Shown here in pieces: positions 9,418 through 18,773 of a stretch of DNA of 64,000 nucleotides. The DNA comes from CAVURS01 sp963795385. Lineage in GTDB: Bacteria; Actinomycetota; Actinomycetes; Actinomycetales; CAVURS01. Positions within the stretch are counted from its first letter, which is position 1. Every line of letters starts with the position of its first letter. A model generated the notes under the pieces. It worked only from the letters and a program-made list of their open reading frames with translations, did no database searches and was not told where the DNA came from. The stretch is taken from assembly GCA_963795385.1 (NCBI GenBank), contig CAWCHK010000003.1, positions 620,001 to 684,000 on the forward strand, read 5' to 3'. The translations under genes were made by a program, and so were the position numbers.

Positions 9418-10152
9418 GTGCCGGCCGACTCCCCCACCATCGTCGCGACGTCGGGCGGCTACCGGATGGGCACCCGTAGCCGGCTGCGCCTCGCCGGCCT
9501 CGTGCATCACGCTCTGGACCTCTCCGGCGTCGACGGGCGGGCACCCCGGATGGGCCACGTCGGCACCGCGTTGGGCGACCAGCGCTGGTTCAACGCCGAG
9601 ATCGCCGAGGCGGCCCAGCTGGACGGCGTCGAGCTCACCCATCTCAACCTCTTCCCGATGCCGAGCGCGGACGACGTCGAGGCCTACCTCCTGGACCAGG
9701 ACGTCGTGTGGGTCAACGGCGGCTCGGTCGTCAACCTGCTCGCGGTCTGGCGAGCGCACGGGCTGGACCGGATCCTGCCGCGGGTGTGGCAGGCGGGCGT
9801 CGTCCTGGCCGGCGTGAGTGCGGGCTCGATCTGCTGGTTCAAGGGTGGGACGACGGACTCGTTCCGGCCGGAGCTGGATGCGGTGACCAACGGACTCGGT
9901 CTGTTGCCTTATGACAACGGTGTGCACTACGACTCGGAGGCCCGCCGCCGGCCGCTGGTCCACGAGCTGGTCGCTGCAGGCACGCTGGGCGAGACCCACT
10001 GCACGGACGACGGGGTGGGGCTGGTCTACCGCGGGACCGAGCTGGTCGAAGCCGTGGCCGAGCAACCGGGCAAGGGCGCCTACATCGTCCGCCGCCAGGG
10101 CGACAGCGCCGTCGAGGAGCGGATCGAGCCCCGCCGGCTCCCGGACCGCTAG
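9418..10152 (+). CDS. Peptidase E (S51 family, dipeptidase E-like)
   Basis: 244-residue cytosolic serine peptidase of the S51 family, whose members cleave Asp-X dipeptides or related peptides. The nucleophile elbow GVSAGSICWF and the preceding WVNGGSVVNLL strand are clear. The GTG at 9418 has TAGGGT six bases upstream, so leaderless transcription is likely. It diverges from the kinase gene and converges on the MMPL transporter gene. Confidence 0.88.
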   Translation: MPADSPTIVATSGGYRMGTRSRLRLAGLVHHALDLSGVDGRAPRMGHVGTALGDQRWFNAEIAEAAQLDGVELTHLNLFPMPSADDVEAYLLDQDVVWVNGGSVVNLLAVWRAHGLDRILPRVWQAGVVLAGVSAGSICWFKGGTTDSFRPELDAVTNGLGLLPYDNGVHYDSEARRRPLVHELVAAGTLGETHCTDDGVGLVYRGTELVEAVAEQPGKGAYIVRRQGDSAVEERIEPRRLPDR

Positions 10153-10199
10153 CTCGCAGTGGCCAACCCTCGGACGGCCAACCCCTTCAGCCGGTCCCC

Positions 10200-12459
10200 T
10201 CAGACCTGCAGGCCCGGCCGAGCCGGGCCCGGCTGCTCGGCGGTGGCCAGCTTGCTCGGCCACCAGATCCGCCGGCCGATGTCGTAGGACAGCGCCGGCA
10301 CCAGCAGGGACCGGACGATGAACGTGTCCATCAGCACGCCGAAGGCGACCGCGAATCCGATCTCGGCCAGGAAGACGATCGGCAGCACGCCCAGGACGGC
10401 GAACGTCGATGCCAGGACCATGCCGGCCGAGGTGATGACGCCACCGGTGACCGAAAGGCCCCGCAGCACACCGGATCTGGTGCCGAACTGCAGCGTCTCC
10501 TCCCGGACCCGGGTCATCAGGAAGATGTTGTAGTCGATCCCCAGTGCGACCAGGAAGATGAACGCGAAGAGCGGGAACGACGGGTCGGCGCCGGCGAAGT
10601 CGAAGATGTGGTTGAAGAAGACCGAGCAGATGCCCAATGTCGCCGTGAAGGACAGGACGACGGTCGCGATCAGCAGCAGCGGAGCCAGGATCGCCCGGAG
10701 CAAGATCATCAGCACGATCAGGATGACCACGAGGACCAGAGGGATGATCACCCGGCTGTCCCGGGCCGAGGCGTCGAGGGTGTCCAGCTGGATCGCGGCC
10801 TGACCACCGACCTGCGCCCCGGCACCGGGGACCGCATGCACGGCCTGGCGGAGCGCCTTGATCGCGTCGTACGCCGGCTGGCTGTCGTACGACGCAGTGA
10901 GCTGGGCGTTGATGACGGTCCGGCCACCGATCGGCGAGACGCTCAGAGCCGTGGGCAGGCATCCACCCCCGCGGGCGAGCTGCGCTCCACCGGCCTTGAC
11001 CGCCGCCGCCAGCTTCGCGTAGTCCGGCTGCAGGCACACGGACCCCGGCGTGGTCGCGACCCCCTTCACCTTCGAGGCGGCGTCGATGACGGCCGCCGCC
11101 TGGCCGGCGTTGGCGGTGATCACCGCCGGCGTACCGGCGCCCTGGTCGAACTTCGCGTCGTAGATGTGCTGTCCCACCACGGCATCCGGCGTGTTGGTGA
11201 AGCCGTCGGTGATCTGCAGCCCGTTGGTTCGCAGGCCGGGGACCAGCGCCACCGCTCCGAACAGGACGACCGCCGCGACGGCCCAGACCCGGCGGGGATG
11301 GCGGCCGACCCCGGCCGCGACCTTGCCCCAGACGCCGTGGGTGGCGATGTCCACCGCGTGGTCGACCCTGGGCAGCCGGGGCCAGAAGATCCACCGCCCG
11401 AAGATCACGAGGGCGACCGGCAGGAAGAACAGCATCACGAAGAGGGTCGAGGCGATGCCGATCGCGCAGACCGGGCCGAGGCCGCGGTTGGAGTTCAGCT
11501 CGCTGACGAGCAGGCAGAGCAGGCCGATGACGACCGTGCAGGCCGAGGCGAAGATCGCCGGGGCGGCGCCGCGCCAGGCCCGGATCATCGCGTCGACGCG
11601 GGAGTCGTAGTCGTGCAGCTCCTCGCGATATCGGCTGATCAACAGCAGGGCATAGTCCGTGCCCGCGCCGATGACCAGGACCGACAGGATGCCCTGGCTC
11701 TGGCCGTTCAGCGTGATGATGTCGTTCTTGGCCAGCAGGTAGATGACGAACGACGAGAGCCCCAGCGCCATCACCGCGCTGAACAGCGGGAAGATCCACA
11801 GGATCGGGCTCCGGTAGACCAGCAGCAGCAGGACGATGACCACGATGCCGGCGATGCCGAGCAGCTTGCCGTCGATCCCCTCGAAGGAGTCGATGAACGC
11901 CACCAGGAGGCCCCCGGCGCCGGCGCTGTGAGCGGCCAGCCCCGGTGGGTTGCCGGTCTGGGCGATCTTGATGATGGTCTTCTCACCGTCGCTCAGCTCG
12001 GGCCCGGTGAGGTCCGTGCCCCCGCGCGAGGCCACCAGCGGCACGGACAACGAACCGGTGGTGCCGTCCTGGGAGTACGCCGGCAGGCCGAGCTGGTCCG
12101 CGTCGACGGCCGGCAGGGCGGCGACCTTCGCCCGGTCGGCGGCGATCTTGGCCTTGTCAGCGTCGGTCAGGCCGCCCGCCCGCTGGTAGACCAGGAAGCC
12201 CGGGATGTTCTTCACGGTGATGAACTTGTCCGACTCGTTCGCGACCTTGGTCGACTCCGCGGACGCCGGCAGGAACGCGGAGTTGTCGTTCTTCTGGACG
12301 TCGGCGAGCTTGCCCTGGTAGCTGCCACCGAAACCGCCGCCGAGGAAGGCCACGACCGCGAGCACGCCGAAGACGAACAGCCAGCGCGGGCGGGTGGGCC
12401 GGGCTCGGAGGCCCCGAAGGGGCCGGCGATGCGGCGAACGGCTGCGTTTCGGTCGTCAT
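10200..12459 (-). CDS. MMPL family transporter (RND-like), N-terminal frameshift
   Basis: Large inner-membrane transporter of about 752 residues with two repeats, each a long outside loop followed by a bundle of membrane helices (for example GIAGIVVIVLLLLVY and FIFLVALGIDYNIFLMT). The proton-relay region AGTDYALLLISRYREEL is present. MMPL proteins export lipids or hydrophobic compounds; the substrate here is unknown. The ATG at 12459 (GGGGAG upstream) is out of frame with the body. Removing one base from the C run at 12412-12415 gives PAPSGLRARPTRPRWLFVFGV, restoring the first helix. Without that correction, translation could only begin at the GTG at 12365, inside the helix. It diverges from lipB. 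Confidence 0.85.
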
Positions 12460-12562
12460 TCGAGTACTCCCCTGGCCGGTCAAGGCGCGTAGCCATTCGT
12501 CCAGCGGCCAGCATGCCAAACACCGGTGACAGCGCGGCGAGGGGGCGGCGTACGCTCGAACC

Positions 12563-13222
12563 GTGCTGGAGATCCGCGAGCTCGGTGTGGTCGACTACCT
12601 CGAGGCCTGGGACCTGCAGCGCAGCGTCCACGCCGACGTCGTCTCCGGTGAGCGGCCGGACACGCTGATCCTGCTGCAGCACCTGCCCGTCTACACCGCG
12701 GGCAAGCGCACCGAGCCCCACGAACGCCCCTTCGACGGCACCCCGGTCGTCGACGTCGACCGCGGCGGCAAGATCACCTGGCACGGTCCGGGCCAGATCA
12801 CCGGCTACCCGATCGTGCGCCTGCCCGAGCCGGTCGACGTCGTCAGCCACGTACGGCGGCTGGAGACCGCGATGATCGCGGTCTGCGCGGATCTGGGCGT
12901 TGAGGCCGGGCGGGTCGAGGGTCGCAGCGGCACCTGGGTGCTGGCCGACGACCGAGGCCCGGACCGCAAGATCGGGGCCATCGGCATCCGGGTCGCGCAG
13001 GGAGTGACCATGCACGGCTTCGCACTCAACTGCGACTGCGACCTGCGGGCCTTCGAGACGTTCGTGCCCTGCGGCATCACGGATGCCGGCGTCACATCAC
13101 TGAGCGCGGAGCTGGGCCGGGACGTCACGGTGGACGAGGTGCTGCCGCTCGTCGTGCGGCGGATGACCGAGGTGCTGGAGGATGCCGGGCTCAGCCCGCG
13201 TCGTGCTCCCGCGCCTGCGTAG
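12563..13222 (+). CDS. lipB: Octanoyltransferase LipB
   Basis: Moves octanoate from acyl carrier protein to lipoyl domains, the first step of lipoate synthesis. The 219-residue product shows RGGKITWHGPGQ, RKIGAIGIR with catalytic Lys136, HGFALN and VPCGI with catalytic Cys170. The GTG at 12563 has TACGCT six bases upstream (leaderless). Its partner lipA is 7.2 kb further on, separated by a sugar gene module, whereas the two are adjacent in many actinobacteria. Confidence 0.95.
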   Translation: MLEIRELGVVDYLEAWDLQRSVHADVVSGERPDTLILLQHLPVYTAGKRTEPHERPFDGTPVVDVDRGGKITWHGPGQITGYPIVRLPEPVDVVSHVRRLETAMIAVCADLGVEAGRVEGRSGTWVLADDRGPDRKIGAIGIRVAQGVTMHGFALNCDCDLRAFETFVPCGITDAGVTSLSAELGRDVTVDEVLPLVVRRMTEVLEDAGLSPRRAPAPA

Positions 13223-13340
13223 CCAGGCCGAGCACCAGACCGGCGACGAGACCGATCAGCGAGGACATCGCCGTGGCGCGCATGACCGGGTGCGGGCTCG
13301 CTACTGCGCTCGAACCCGTCGTCAGGTGAAGGATGCTCAT
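13191..13340 (-). CDS. Small single-span membrane protein, 49 aa
   Basis: An ATG at 13340 preceded by AAGGGAGG at good spacing opens a 49-codon frame with one predicted membrane helix (MSSLIGLVAGLVLGLATQ) and a short charged tail. It converges on lipB and overlaps its end by about 30 bases. No family is recognised. The strong ribosome binding site and the clean hydrophobic segment support it. Confidence 0.5.
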   Translation of the reverse strand: MSILHLTTGSSAVASPHPVMRATAMSSLIGLVAGLVLGLATQAREHDAG

Positions 13341-13442
13341 CGGGCGCCTCCCTTTGCGGCCCGGCGGACGGTAAGCCCGCGACCTCACGGGTATCGGCAG
13401 GTTGGCCCCGAATCCTGAGCCGGAAGGGCGCCACCCCCCTGA

Positions 13443-14555
13443 CTAGCGGGTCAAGGTCACCTTGGAGAGGCCCGCGGGACGGTCGGGGTCCCCGCCGCGA
13501 TCCAGCGCCAGGCGCCAGGCCAGCTGCTGCAACGGCAGGATCTCCAGGATCGGCTGGACCAGCTCCGGCAGCTCGCCGGTCCCCGACCCGGAAGAGCCGG
13601 CGGAGCCGGACGTCGGCAGGTCGGCCGCGGGACCGCCGACCGTGACGATGTCGCTGCCACGCTCGCGCAGCGCGCGGACCACGTCGGCCATCGCGGCGCT
13701 GGCCGCGCCCGGTGTGACGATCGCCAGGCTCGGGGTGCGCCGCGAGACCATCGCCATCGGGCCGTGCAGGATGTCGGCGCCCGAGTAGGCCTGGGCGCCG
13801 AGGTAGCTGGTCTCGATCAGCTTCAGCGCCGCCTCCCGCGCCGTGGGATAGGACAGCCCGCGCGCCACGACGAGCATCTGCTCGGCGTACCGGTAGCGAG
13901 CGGCTACTTCGCTCACGGCCTCCGGCCGCCCCAGCGTCGCGCGGGCCGCGTCCGCAAGCGGCGCGAGCGTATCCCCCACTGTCGCAAGGGATTCCGCACC
14001 GAATAGGAGGTAGAGCGCGAGCAGCTCGGCGGTGTAGGACTTGGTCGCCGCCACCGCCCGCTCGGCCCCGGCGTGGACGTCGATCGAGAGCTCGGCGGAG
14101 CGGTCCAGGTCCGACCCGGGAGCGTTCGTCACCGCGACCGTGAGCGCACCCGCGGAGCGGGCGGCCGCCATCGACTCGACCAGGTCGGGCGAGGAGCCGG
14201 ACTGGCTCACCGCGACGAACAGGACGTCCCGCAGGTCCGGCCTGGCGTGATACAGCGTGGTCGTCGACGGCGAGATGAGGCCCGCCGCGACACCGAGCCG
14301 GATCTCCACCAGGTACTTGCCGTAGAGCGCCGCGTTGTCACTGGTCCCCCGCGCGGCGAAGAGCACGAACCGGGGCCGCGCCTCCTTGATCCGGGCCGCG
14401 ACGGCGGCGATCTCGGGCAGGTGGTCGCGGAGCAGCCCGGCCAGGACCGCCGGCTGCTCGGCGATCTCGCGGGCCATCGCCCGGCCCGCGCCGATGTCCG
14501 CGGCCGAGACCGCGGCCGGGTCCTCGGCCGCGCCCGGCTGCTGCTGGTCCTCCAT
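13443..14555 (-). CDS. SIS-domain sugar-phosphate isomerase/deaminase (GlmS C-half/AgaS-like)
   Basis: 370-residue protein with two SIS domains like the isomerase half of GlmS and like AgaS/NagB-II deaminases. FAARGTSDNAALYGKY and VAVSQSGSSPDLVE form the sugar-phosphate site of the first domain; ATKSYTAEL follows. DILHGPMAM carries the catalytic His of the second domain. No glutaminase domain is present, so it probably works on amino-sugar phosphates as deaminase or isomerase. It is divergent from the ABC transporter genes, which supports a catabolic role. The exact substrate is inferred only. Confidence 0.8.
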   Translation of the reverse strand: MEDQQQPGAAEDPAAVSAADIGAGRAMAREIAEQPAVLAGLLRDHLPEIAAVAARIKEARPRFVLFAARGTSDNAALYGKYLVEIRLGVAAGLISPSTTTLYHARPDLRDVLFVAVSQSGSSPDLVESMAAARSAGALTVAVTNAPGSDLDRSAELSIDVHAGAERAVAATKSYTAELLALYLLFGAESLATVGDTLAPLADAARATLGRPEAVSEVAARYRYAEQMLVVARGLSYPTAREAALKLIETSYLGAQAYSGADILHGPMAMVSRRTPSLAIVTPGAASAAMADVVRALRERGSDIVTVGGPAADLPTSGSAGSSGSGTGELPELVQPILEILPLQQLAWRLALDRGGDPDRPAGLSKVTLTR

Positions 14556-14656
14556 GCGATTGCTCCTCGCTCGAGCGGACGGCGCCGGGCCGACGCCGGC
14601 GAGCCCGACAACTTTCCCAGGTCGGGACTCTTGCCTGTCGCGTGGTCCACCCGATA

Positions 14657-14672
14657 TAACGTTACGACGTTA
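14657..14672. promoter_or_regulatory. Palindromic operator candidate of the sugar module
   Basis: TAACGT-TACG-ACGTTA: perfect 6+6 inverted repeat in the 147-base gap between the divergent SIS gene and the binding-protein gene. The half-sites carry the GT...AC pattern liked by GntR/HutC regulators, and such a regulator is encoded in the module. It does not look like the DasR consensus. Confidence 0.5.
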
Positions 14673-14702
14673 CTACAAGTAGAACTCAGGGAAGGAAGCC
14701 GG

Positions 14703-16040
14703 ATGACCCAGCGTCTCCACCGCCGTCGGGGGTTCCTCGTCGGCGCGGCGTGCCTGCTCGCCGCCAGCACCGCACTCAGCGGGTGCGGCAAGGGCAGCAG
14801 CAGCACGAGCTCCGACAGCAAGAAGCAGAACATCTCCTTCCTCACCCACTACGGTCCCGACCAGGTGAAGCTGCTGAACGCAGCAGCCGCCGCGTTCCAC
14901 GCGCAGAACCCCTCGATCACCGTCACCATCAGGGCCGTGCCGTTCGGCAACCTGCTCAGCACTCTGCGGACGCAGGCGAACTCCCCGAGCGGGCCGACCA
15001 TCGCCGGCATCTACGACCTCTGGCTGCCCGAGCTGGTCAAGTCCGGCGTCGCGGCCAAGGCACCGGCGGACGTCGAGAGCGACGTGAAGACCAACTGGCC
15101 GGCCAACCTCGCCGGCGACGTCACCAAGGACGGCGCGGTCCGCGGCTACCCCAACGAGGTTGACCTCTACGCCCTCAACTACAACAAGAAGCTGTTCGCC
15201 GCAGCCGGGATCACCAAGCCGCCGGCCACGTGGGACGAGCTGCTCGCCGACGCCCGCAAGCTGCCGCACGGCAAGGGCCAGCAGAGCTTCGGTGTGATCA
15301 CCAGCTGGGCGGCGGGGGTCGTGCACCCGTGGCTGTCGATGGTCAACTCCGACGGCGGCGCACTGCTCGACAGCAGCGGCAAGCCGGCGATCACCGGCCC
15401 GGCCGCGCAGGCGACGACGCAGCTCTACAAGACGATGGTCTCCGAGGGCCTGACCAAACCGTCGATGAGCTCGGCCAACGCCAACACGACCGGCCCCTAC
15501 CTGGACAACTTCACCAACGAGAAGACCGCGATGCTCGTCATGGCGAACTGGTGGCAGGCGTCCCTGAAGCAGGCGATGGGCCCGAAGTTCGACGACATCG
15601 CCACCGCCCCGATCCCGACCGGTCCCGACGGCCAGAAGTCCTCCAGCGTGTCCTACTCCTGGCTCACCATGGTCAACGGCAAGGCATCGGCAGTGAACCA
15701 GCAGGCGGCCTGGAAGTTCCTCACCTGGCTCAACGGCACGTCGAGCGGCAAGAACGGCTCGTCCGACATGGCCGACATCCTGCTGTCGATGGGCATCCTG
15801 CCCAGCCGGACGAGCGACATCGCGGCTCACAAGAGCGAGCTGTCCACCCCGTTCCTGCAGACCTACGTCGACCAGCTCCCGAACTCGACACCGTTCCCCA
15901 CCGTCCTGGGCGGCGAGCAGATGACCGAGGCCGTCCAGACCGAGATCGAGAAGGTCGTCTTCGGCAAGGAGTCGCCGGCCGACGCGCTCACCAAGGCGCA
16001 GGCCGCGGCCGCCTCCGCCCTCCAGGGCGCGGGCGGCTGA
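14703..16040 (+). CDS. Sugar ABC transporter substrate-binding lipoprotein
   Basis: 445-residue family 1 solute-binding protein. A lipoprotein signal peptide ends in the lipobox ALSGC, so it is anchored outside the membrane. The body has the expected GYPNEVDLYALNYNKKLF and PATWDELL segments. GGAAGG precedes the ATG. It is the first gene of the transporter operon, directly behind the palindromic operator. The sugar is unknown; the SIS and ROK neighbours suggest an amino sugar or its oligomer. Confidence 0.9.
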   Translation: MTQRLHRRRGFLVGAACLLAASTALSGCGKGSSSTSSDSKKQNISFLTHYGPDQVKLLNAAAAAFHAQNPSITVTIRAVPFGNLLSTLRTQANSPSGPTIAGIYDLWLPELVKSGVAAKAPADVESDVKTNWPANLAGDVTKDGAVRGYPNEVDLYALNYNKKLFAAAGITKPPATWDELLADARKLPHGKGQQSFGVITSWAAGVVHPWLSMVNSDGGALLDSSGKPAITGPAAQATTQLYKTMVSEGLTKPSMSSANANTTGPYLDNFTNEKTAMLVMANWWQASLKQAMGPKFDDIATAPIPTGPDGQKSSSVSYSWLTMVNGKASAVNQQAAWKFLTWLNGTSSGKNGSSDMADILLSMGILPSRTSDIAAHKSELSTPFLQTYVDQLPNSTPFPTVLGGEQMTEAVQTEIEKVVFGKESPADALTKAQAAAASALQGAGG

Positions 16041-16045
16041 CCGTC

Positions 16046-16990
16046 GTGACCGTTCTCGAGCAGAGCGGCTCCGCCGTCGTACCGGTGCAGGGGCCGGTAC
16101 GACGGCGGGGCGGGCGGGCCCAGCGCCGGGAGAACCAGTGGGCGGCGGTCATGCTCTCCCCCGCCATGTTCATCATCGTGGCGTTCATCTTCGTGCCGTT
16201 GCTGCTGTCGGTCTGGATCAGCTTCCACAGCTGGAACATGCTGACCCCGATCTCGCAGATGCAGTGGAAGGGCCTGGACAACTACTCCGGGCTGCTGCAC
16301 GACCTGACGTTCCGCACCGCGCTGAAGAACACCGCGGTGTACGTCGTCCTGGCGGTGGTCATCGAGATCCCGCTCGCGGTGCTGCTGGCGATGCTGCTGT
16401 TCCTGCCGAAGATCCGCGGCAAGGCGCTCGTGCGCACGATCCTGTTCGGGACGTACGTCGTGCCGACCGTGGCGGTCTCGATCGTCTGGGGCCAGCTCTA
16501 CGCGCCGAACTACGGGCCGCTCTCGCGGATGTTCTCCGCGATCGGGCTGGGCGACCTGACGTTCCTCAGCTCACCCTCCACCGCCCTGCTGTCCCTGGTG
16601 GTCTTCCACATCTGGCAGATGCTCGGGTACTACGTCGTCCTCGTCATCGCCGGTCTCACCCAGATCCCGCAGGAGCTCTACGAGGCGGCGGGCATGGACG
16701 GCGCCGGCCCGATCCGGCAGACCTTCAGCGTCACGCTCCCCCTGCTGCGCCCGACCCTCGCGTTCGTGATGGTCATCGCGGTCGTCAACTCGATCCAGAT
16801 CTTCGACCCGGCCTACATCCTCACCCAGGGCGGGCCGGCGAACAGCACCGACGTGATCTCGCTCGAGATCCAGCGCGCGGCGTTCCAGAACGGTCTCGCC
16901 GGGCAGGCCAGCGCCATGGCCGTCTCGCTGCTCGTCGTCCTCGTCGCCATCGGCGGCGCCCTCGCCGCAGTCATCCGGAGGCGCTCATGA
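16046..16990 (+). CDS. Sugar ABC transporter permease (MalF-like)
   Basis: 314 residues with about six membrane helices and the ATPase-contacting EAA loop EAAGMDGAGPIRQTF. The GTG start is five bases after the binding-protein stop. No ATPase gene is present in the module, so a shared MsiK-type ATPase encoded elsewhere is probably used, as is known for such actinobacterial importers. Confidence 0.9.
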   Translation: MTVLEQSGSAVVPVQGPVRRRGGRAQRRENQWAAVMLSPAMFIIVAFIFVPLLLSVWISFHSWNMLTPISQMQWKGLDNYSGLLHDLTFRTALKNTAVYVVLAVVIEIPLAVLLAMLLFLPKIRGKALVRTILFGTYVVPTVAVSIVWGQLYAPNYGPLSRMFSAIGLGDLTFLSSPSTALLSLVVFHIWQMLGYYVVLVIAGLTQIPQELYEAAGMDGAGPIRQTFSVTLPLLRPTLAFVMVIAVVNSIQIFDPAYILTQGGPANSTDVISLEIQRAAFQNGLAGQASAMAVSLLVVLVAIGGALAAVIRRRS

Positions 16991-17883
16991 CCATCCTCCA
17001 GTCGGCGGAAGAATCGCTGGAACCCGTGACACCGCAGACCATTCACAAGCCACGACGGCGCGGGCTCGCCGGCCGGACCGCCATCCGCCTCGGGCTGCTC
17101 CTCGTCTCCGTCGTCACGGTCTTCCCGCTCTACTGGATGATCTCCTCCAGCGTGAAGCCGGCCTCGGAGCTGCAGGAGGTGCCGCAGTCCCTGATCCCGA
17201 AGCACCCGACGACCAGCGGCTACCGCACCGTCTTCGACGTGGTGCCGTTCGCCCACGACTTCCTGAACAGCATGTTCATCTCGTCGGTCGCCACGGCGTC
17301 GGTGCTGCTGACCAGCCTGCTGGCCGGGTACGTCTTCGCGAAGTACCGCTTCCGAGGTCGGGACCTGATGTTCTGGACCGTCGTCTCGACGATGTTCATG
17401 CCGCCGATCGTGACCCTGGTCCCGCTCTACTGGATGGTCTCCTCGCTGGGGCTGTCGGACACCTACCTCGGGGTCCTCCTGCCGTGGCTGGCCAACGCGT
17501 TCGGCATCTTCCTGATGCGGCAGTTCATCGTCGACGTGCCGAACGAGCTCATCGAGGCGGCGCGGGTCGACGGCGCGAGCGAGCTGCGGATCGTCCTCCA
17601 GATCGTCGCGCCGATGGTCCGACCGGGCCTGGTGACGCTCGCGGTCTTCGCGTTCGTCTACTACTGGAACAACTTCCTGTGGCCGCTGAGCATCCTGCAG
17701 TCCACCGAGAAGTTCCCGGTCGTCCTGGGCCTGAGCCAGCTGCTGTCGTACAACACGAGCGTGCAGTACCAGAACGTCGTGATGGCGGGCACGCTCATCG
17801 CCAGCCTGCCGACCCTGGTCATCTTCGTGCTGGCGCAGCGGACCTTCATCCCCGGCATCGCGAGCTCGGGGGTCAAGGGGTGA
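16987..17883 (+). CDS. Sugar ABC transporter permease (MalG-like)
   Basis: 298 residues, six predicted helices, EAA loop EAARVDGASELRIVL. Its ATG overlaps the stop of the first permease (ATGA), indicating translational coupling, and it ends in an overlap with the kinase gene (TGATG). Together with the previous gene it forms the membrane channel of the importer. Confidence 0.9.
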   Translation: MTILQSAEESLEPVTPQTIHKPRRRGLAGRTAIRLGLLLVSVVTVFPLYWMISSSVKPASELQEVPQSLIPKHPTTSGYRTVFDVVPFAHDFLNSMFISSVATASVLLTSLLAGYVFAKYRFRGRDLMFWTVVSTMFMPPIVTLVPLYWMVSSLGLSDTYLGVLLPWLANAFGIFLMRQFIVDVPNELIEAARVDGASELRIVLQIVAPMVRPGLVTLAVFAFVYYWNNFLWPLSILQSTEKFPVVLGLSQLLSYNTSVQYQNVVMAGTLIASLPTLVIFVLAQRTFIPGIASSGVKG

Positions 17884-18773
17884 TGCAGGCTCCGGGGCGC
17901 TTCATCGGCATCGACATCGGCGGCTCGTCCGTGCGCCTGCGCAGCGAGACCGTCGAGGGCCGTCGGTCCGTCGTGACGCAGTTCGCCGTGCCGCAGTCGT
18001 ACGCCGCGCTGCTCGACCAGATCGTCCACGCGGCAACCGAGCTCGCCGGTGCGGAGGCCATCGCCGCAGTGGGGTGCGGCATCCCTGGCACGGTCGACCA
18101 CGGCACACCGCGGTTCGTCCCCGCCCTGCCGTGGCTGGAGCGCGAGCCCCTGGGCCATGACCTCTCGCGCCGGCTGGACGCCCCTGTCGAGGTGGGACTG
18201 GACGGCCACCTCACCCTGCTCGCCGAGGCCCGCGAGGGCGCGGCCAAGGACTGCCGCTCGGCCGTGCTGGTCGCGGTCGGCACGGGGATCGGCGGCGGGC
18301 TGATGGTCGACGGCCGGATCTGGACCGGAGCCCGCGGCAGTGCCGGCTCCTGGGGCTGGCTCCCCGCCAGTGAGCCGGCCGACGAGCGGCACGGCGGCTT
18401 CGAGCGGGGGGCGTCCGGCGCGCGGCTCGAGCAGCTGGCCGGCGAGTGGCGACCCGGCGCCGGCGCCGCCGACCTGCTGGCCGAGGCGGCGGCCGGGGCG
18501 TCCGGAGCCGGCGCCGTCGTCGCCTCCTGGGCGGCCACCCTCGGGCTCGGACTCGCGGCCCTGGCCAGCATCCTCGACCCCGAGGTCGTGGTCCTCGCGG
18601 GCGGGCTCAGCCGGGCGTTCGACGTCATCGCGCCGGTCCTGGAGCGCACGCTGTCGGCGTCCGCGTCGCGGGACGGCCGGCGGGTGCCTGTCCGCCCGGC
18701 CATCCTCGGCGACCGCGCCGGTGTCGTGGGGGCACTGCACGCGGCGCGCGATGGCGCCAGGGTGTGGGCATGA
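17883..18773 (+). CDS. ROK family sugar kinase, atypical (no zinc motif)
   Basis: 296 residues with the ATP-binding IGIDIGGSSVRL, the hinge CGIPGTV and AVGTGIGGGLMVDG, and the late ALASILDPEVVVLAGG strand. The usual ROK zinc-binding CxCGxxGC cluster is absent, and the ExGH element is replaced by SWGW. The catalytic Asp appears retained in GLDGHLTLLAE. By position in the operon it should phosphorylate the imported sugar. The substrate is not predictable; reduced or altered activity is possible. Confidence 0.78.
   Translation: MQAPGRFIGIDIGGSSVRLRSETVEGRRSVVTQFAVPQSYAALLDQIVHAATELAGAEAIAAVGCGIPGTVDHGTPRFVPALPWLEREPLGHDLSRRLDAPVEVGLDGHLTLLAEAREGAAKDCRSAVLVAVGTGIGGGLMVDGRIWTGARGSAGSWGWLPASEPADERHGGFERGASGARLEQLAGEWRPGAGAADLLAEAAAGASGAGAVVASWAATLGLGLAALASILDPEVVVLAGGLSRAFDVIAPVLERTLSASASRDGRRVPVRPAILGDRAGVVGALHAARDGARVWA

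Noticed and set aside
10608..12668. 686-codon open frame on the plus strand
   Set aside because: Antisense to the MMPL transporter gene, whose membrane helices and motifs are clear; the antisense product is Asp/Arg/Gln-rich noise.
14657..14672. Palindrome as a DasR (dre) site
   Set aside because: The sequence lacks the TGGTCTAGACCA core, so a different regulator is more likely.
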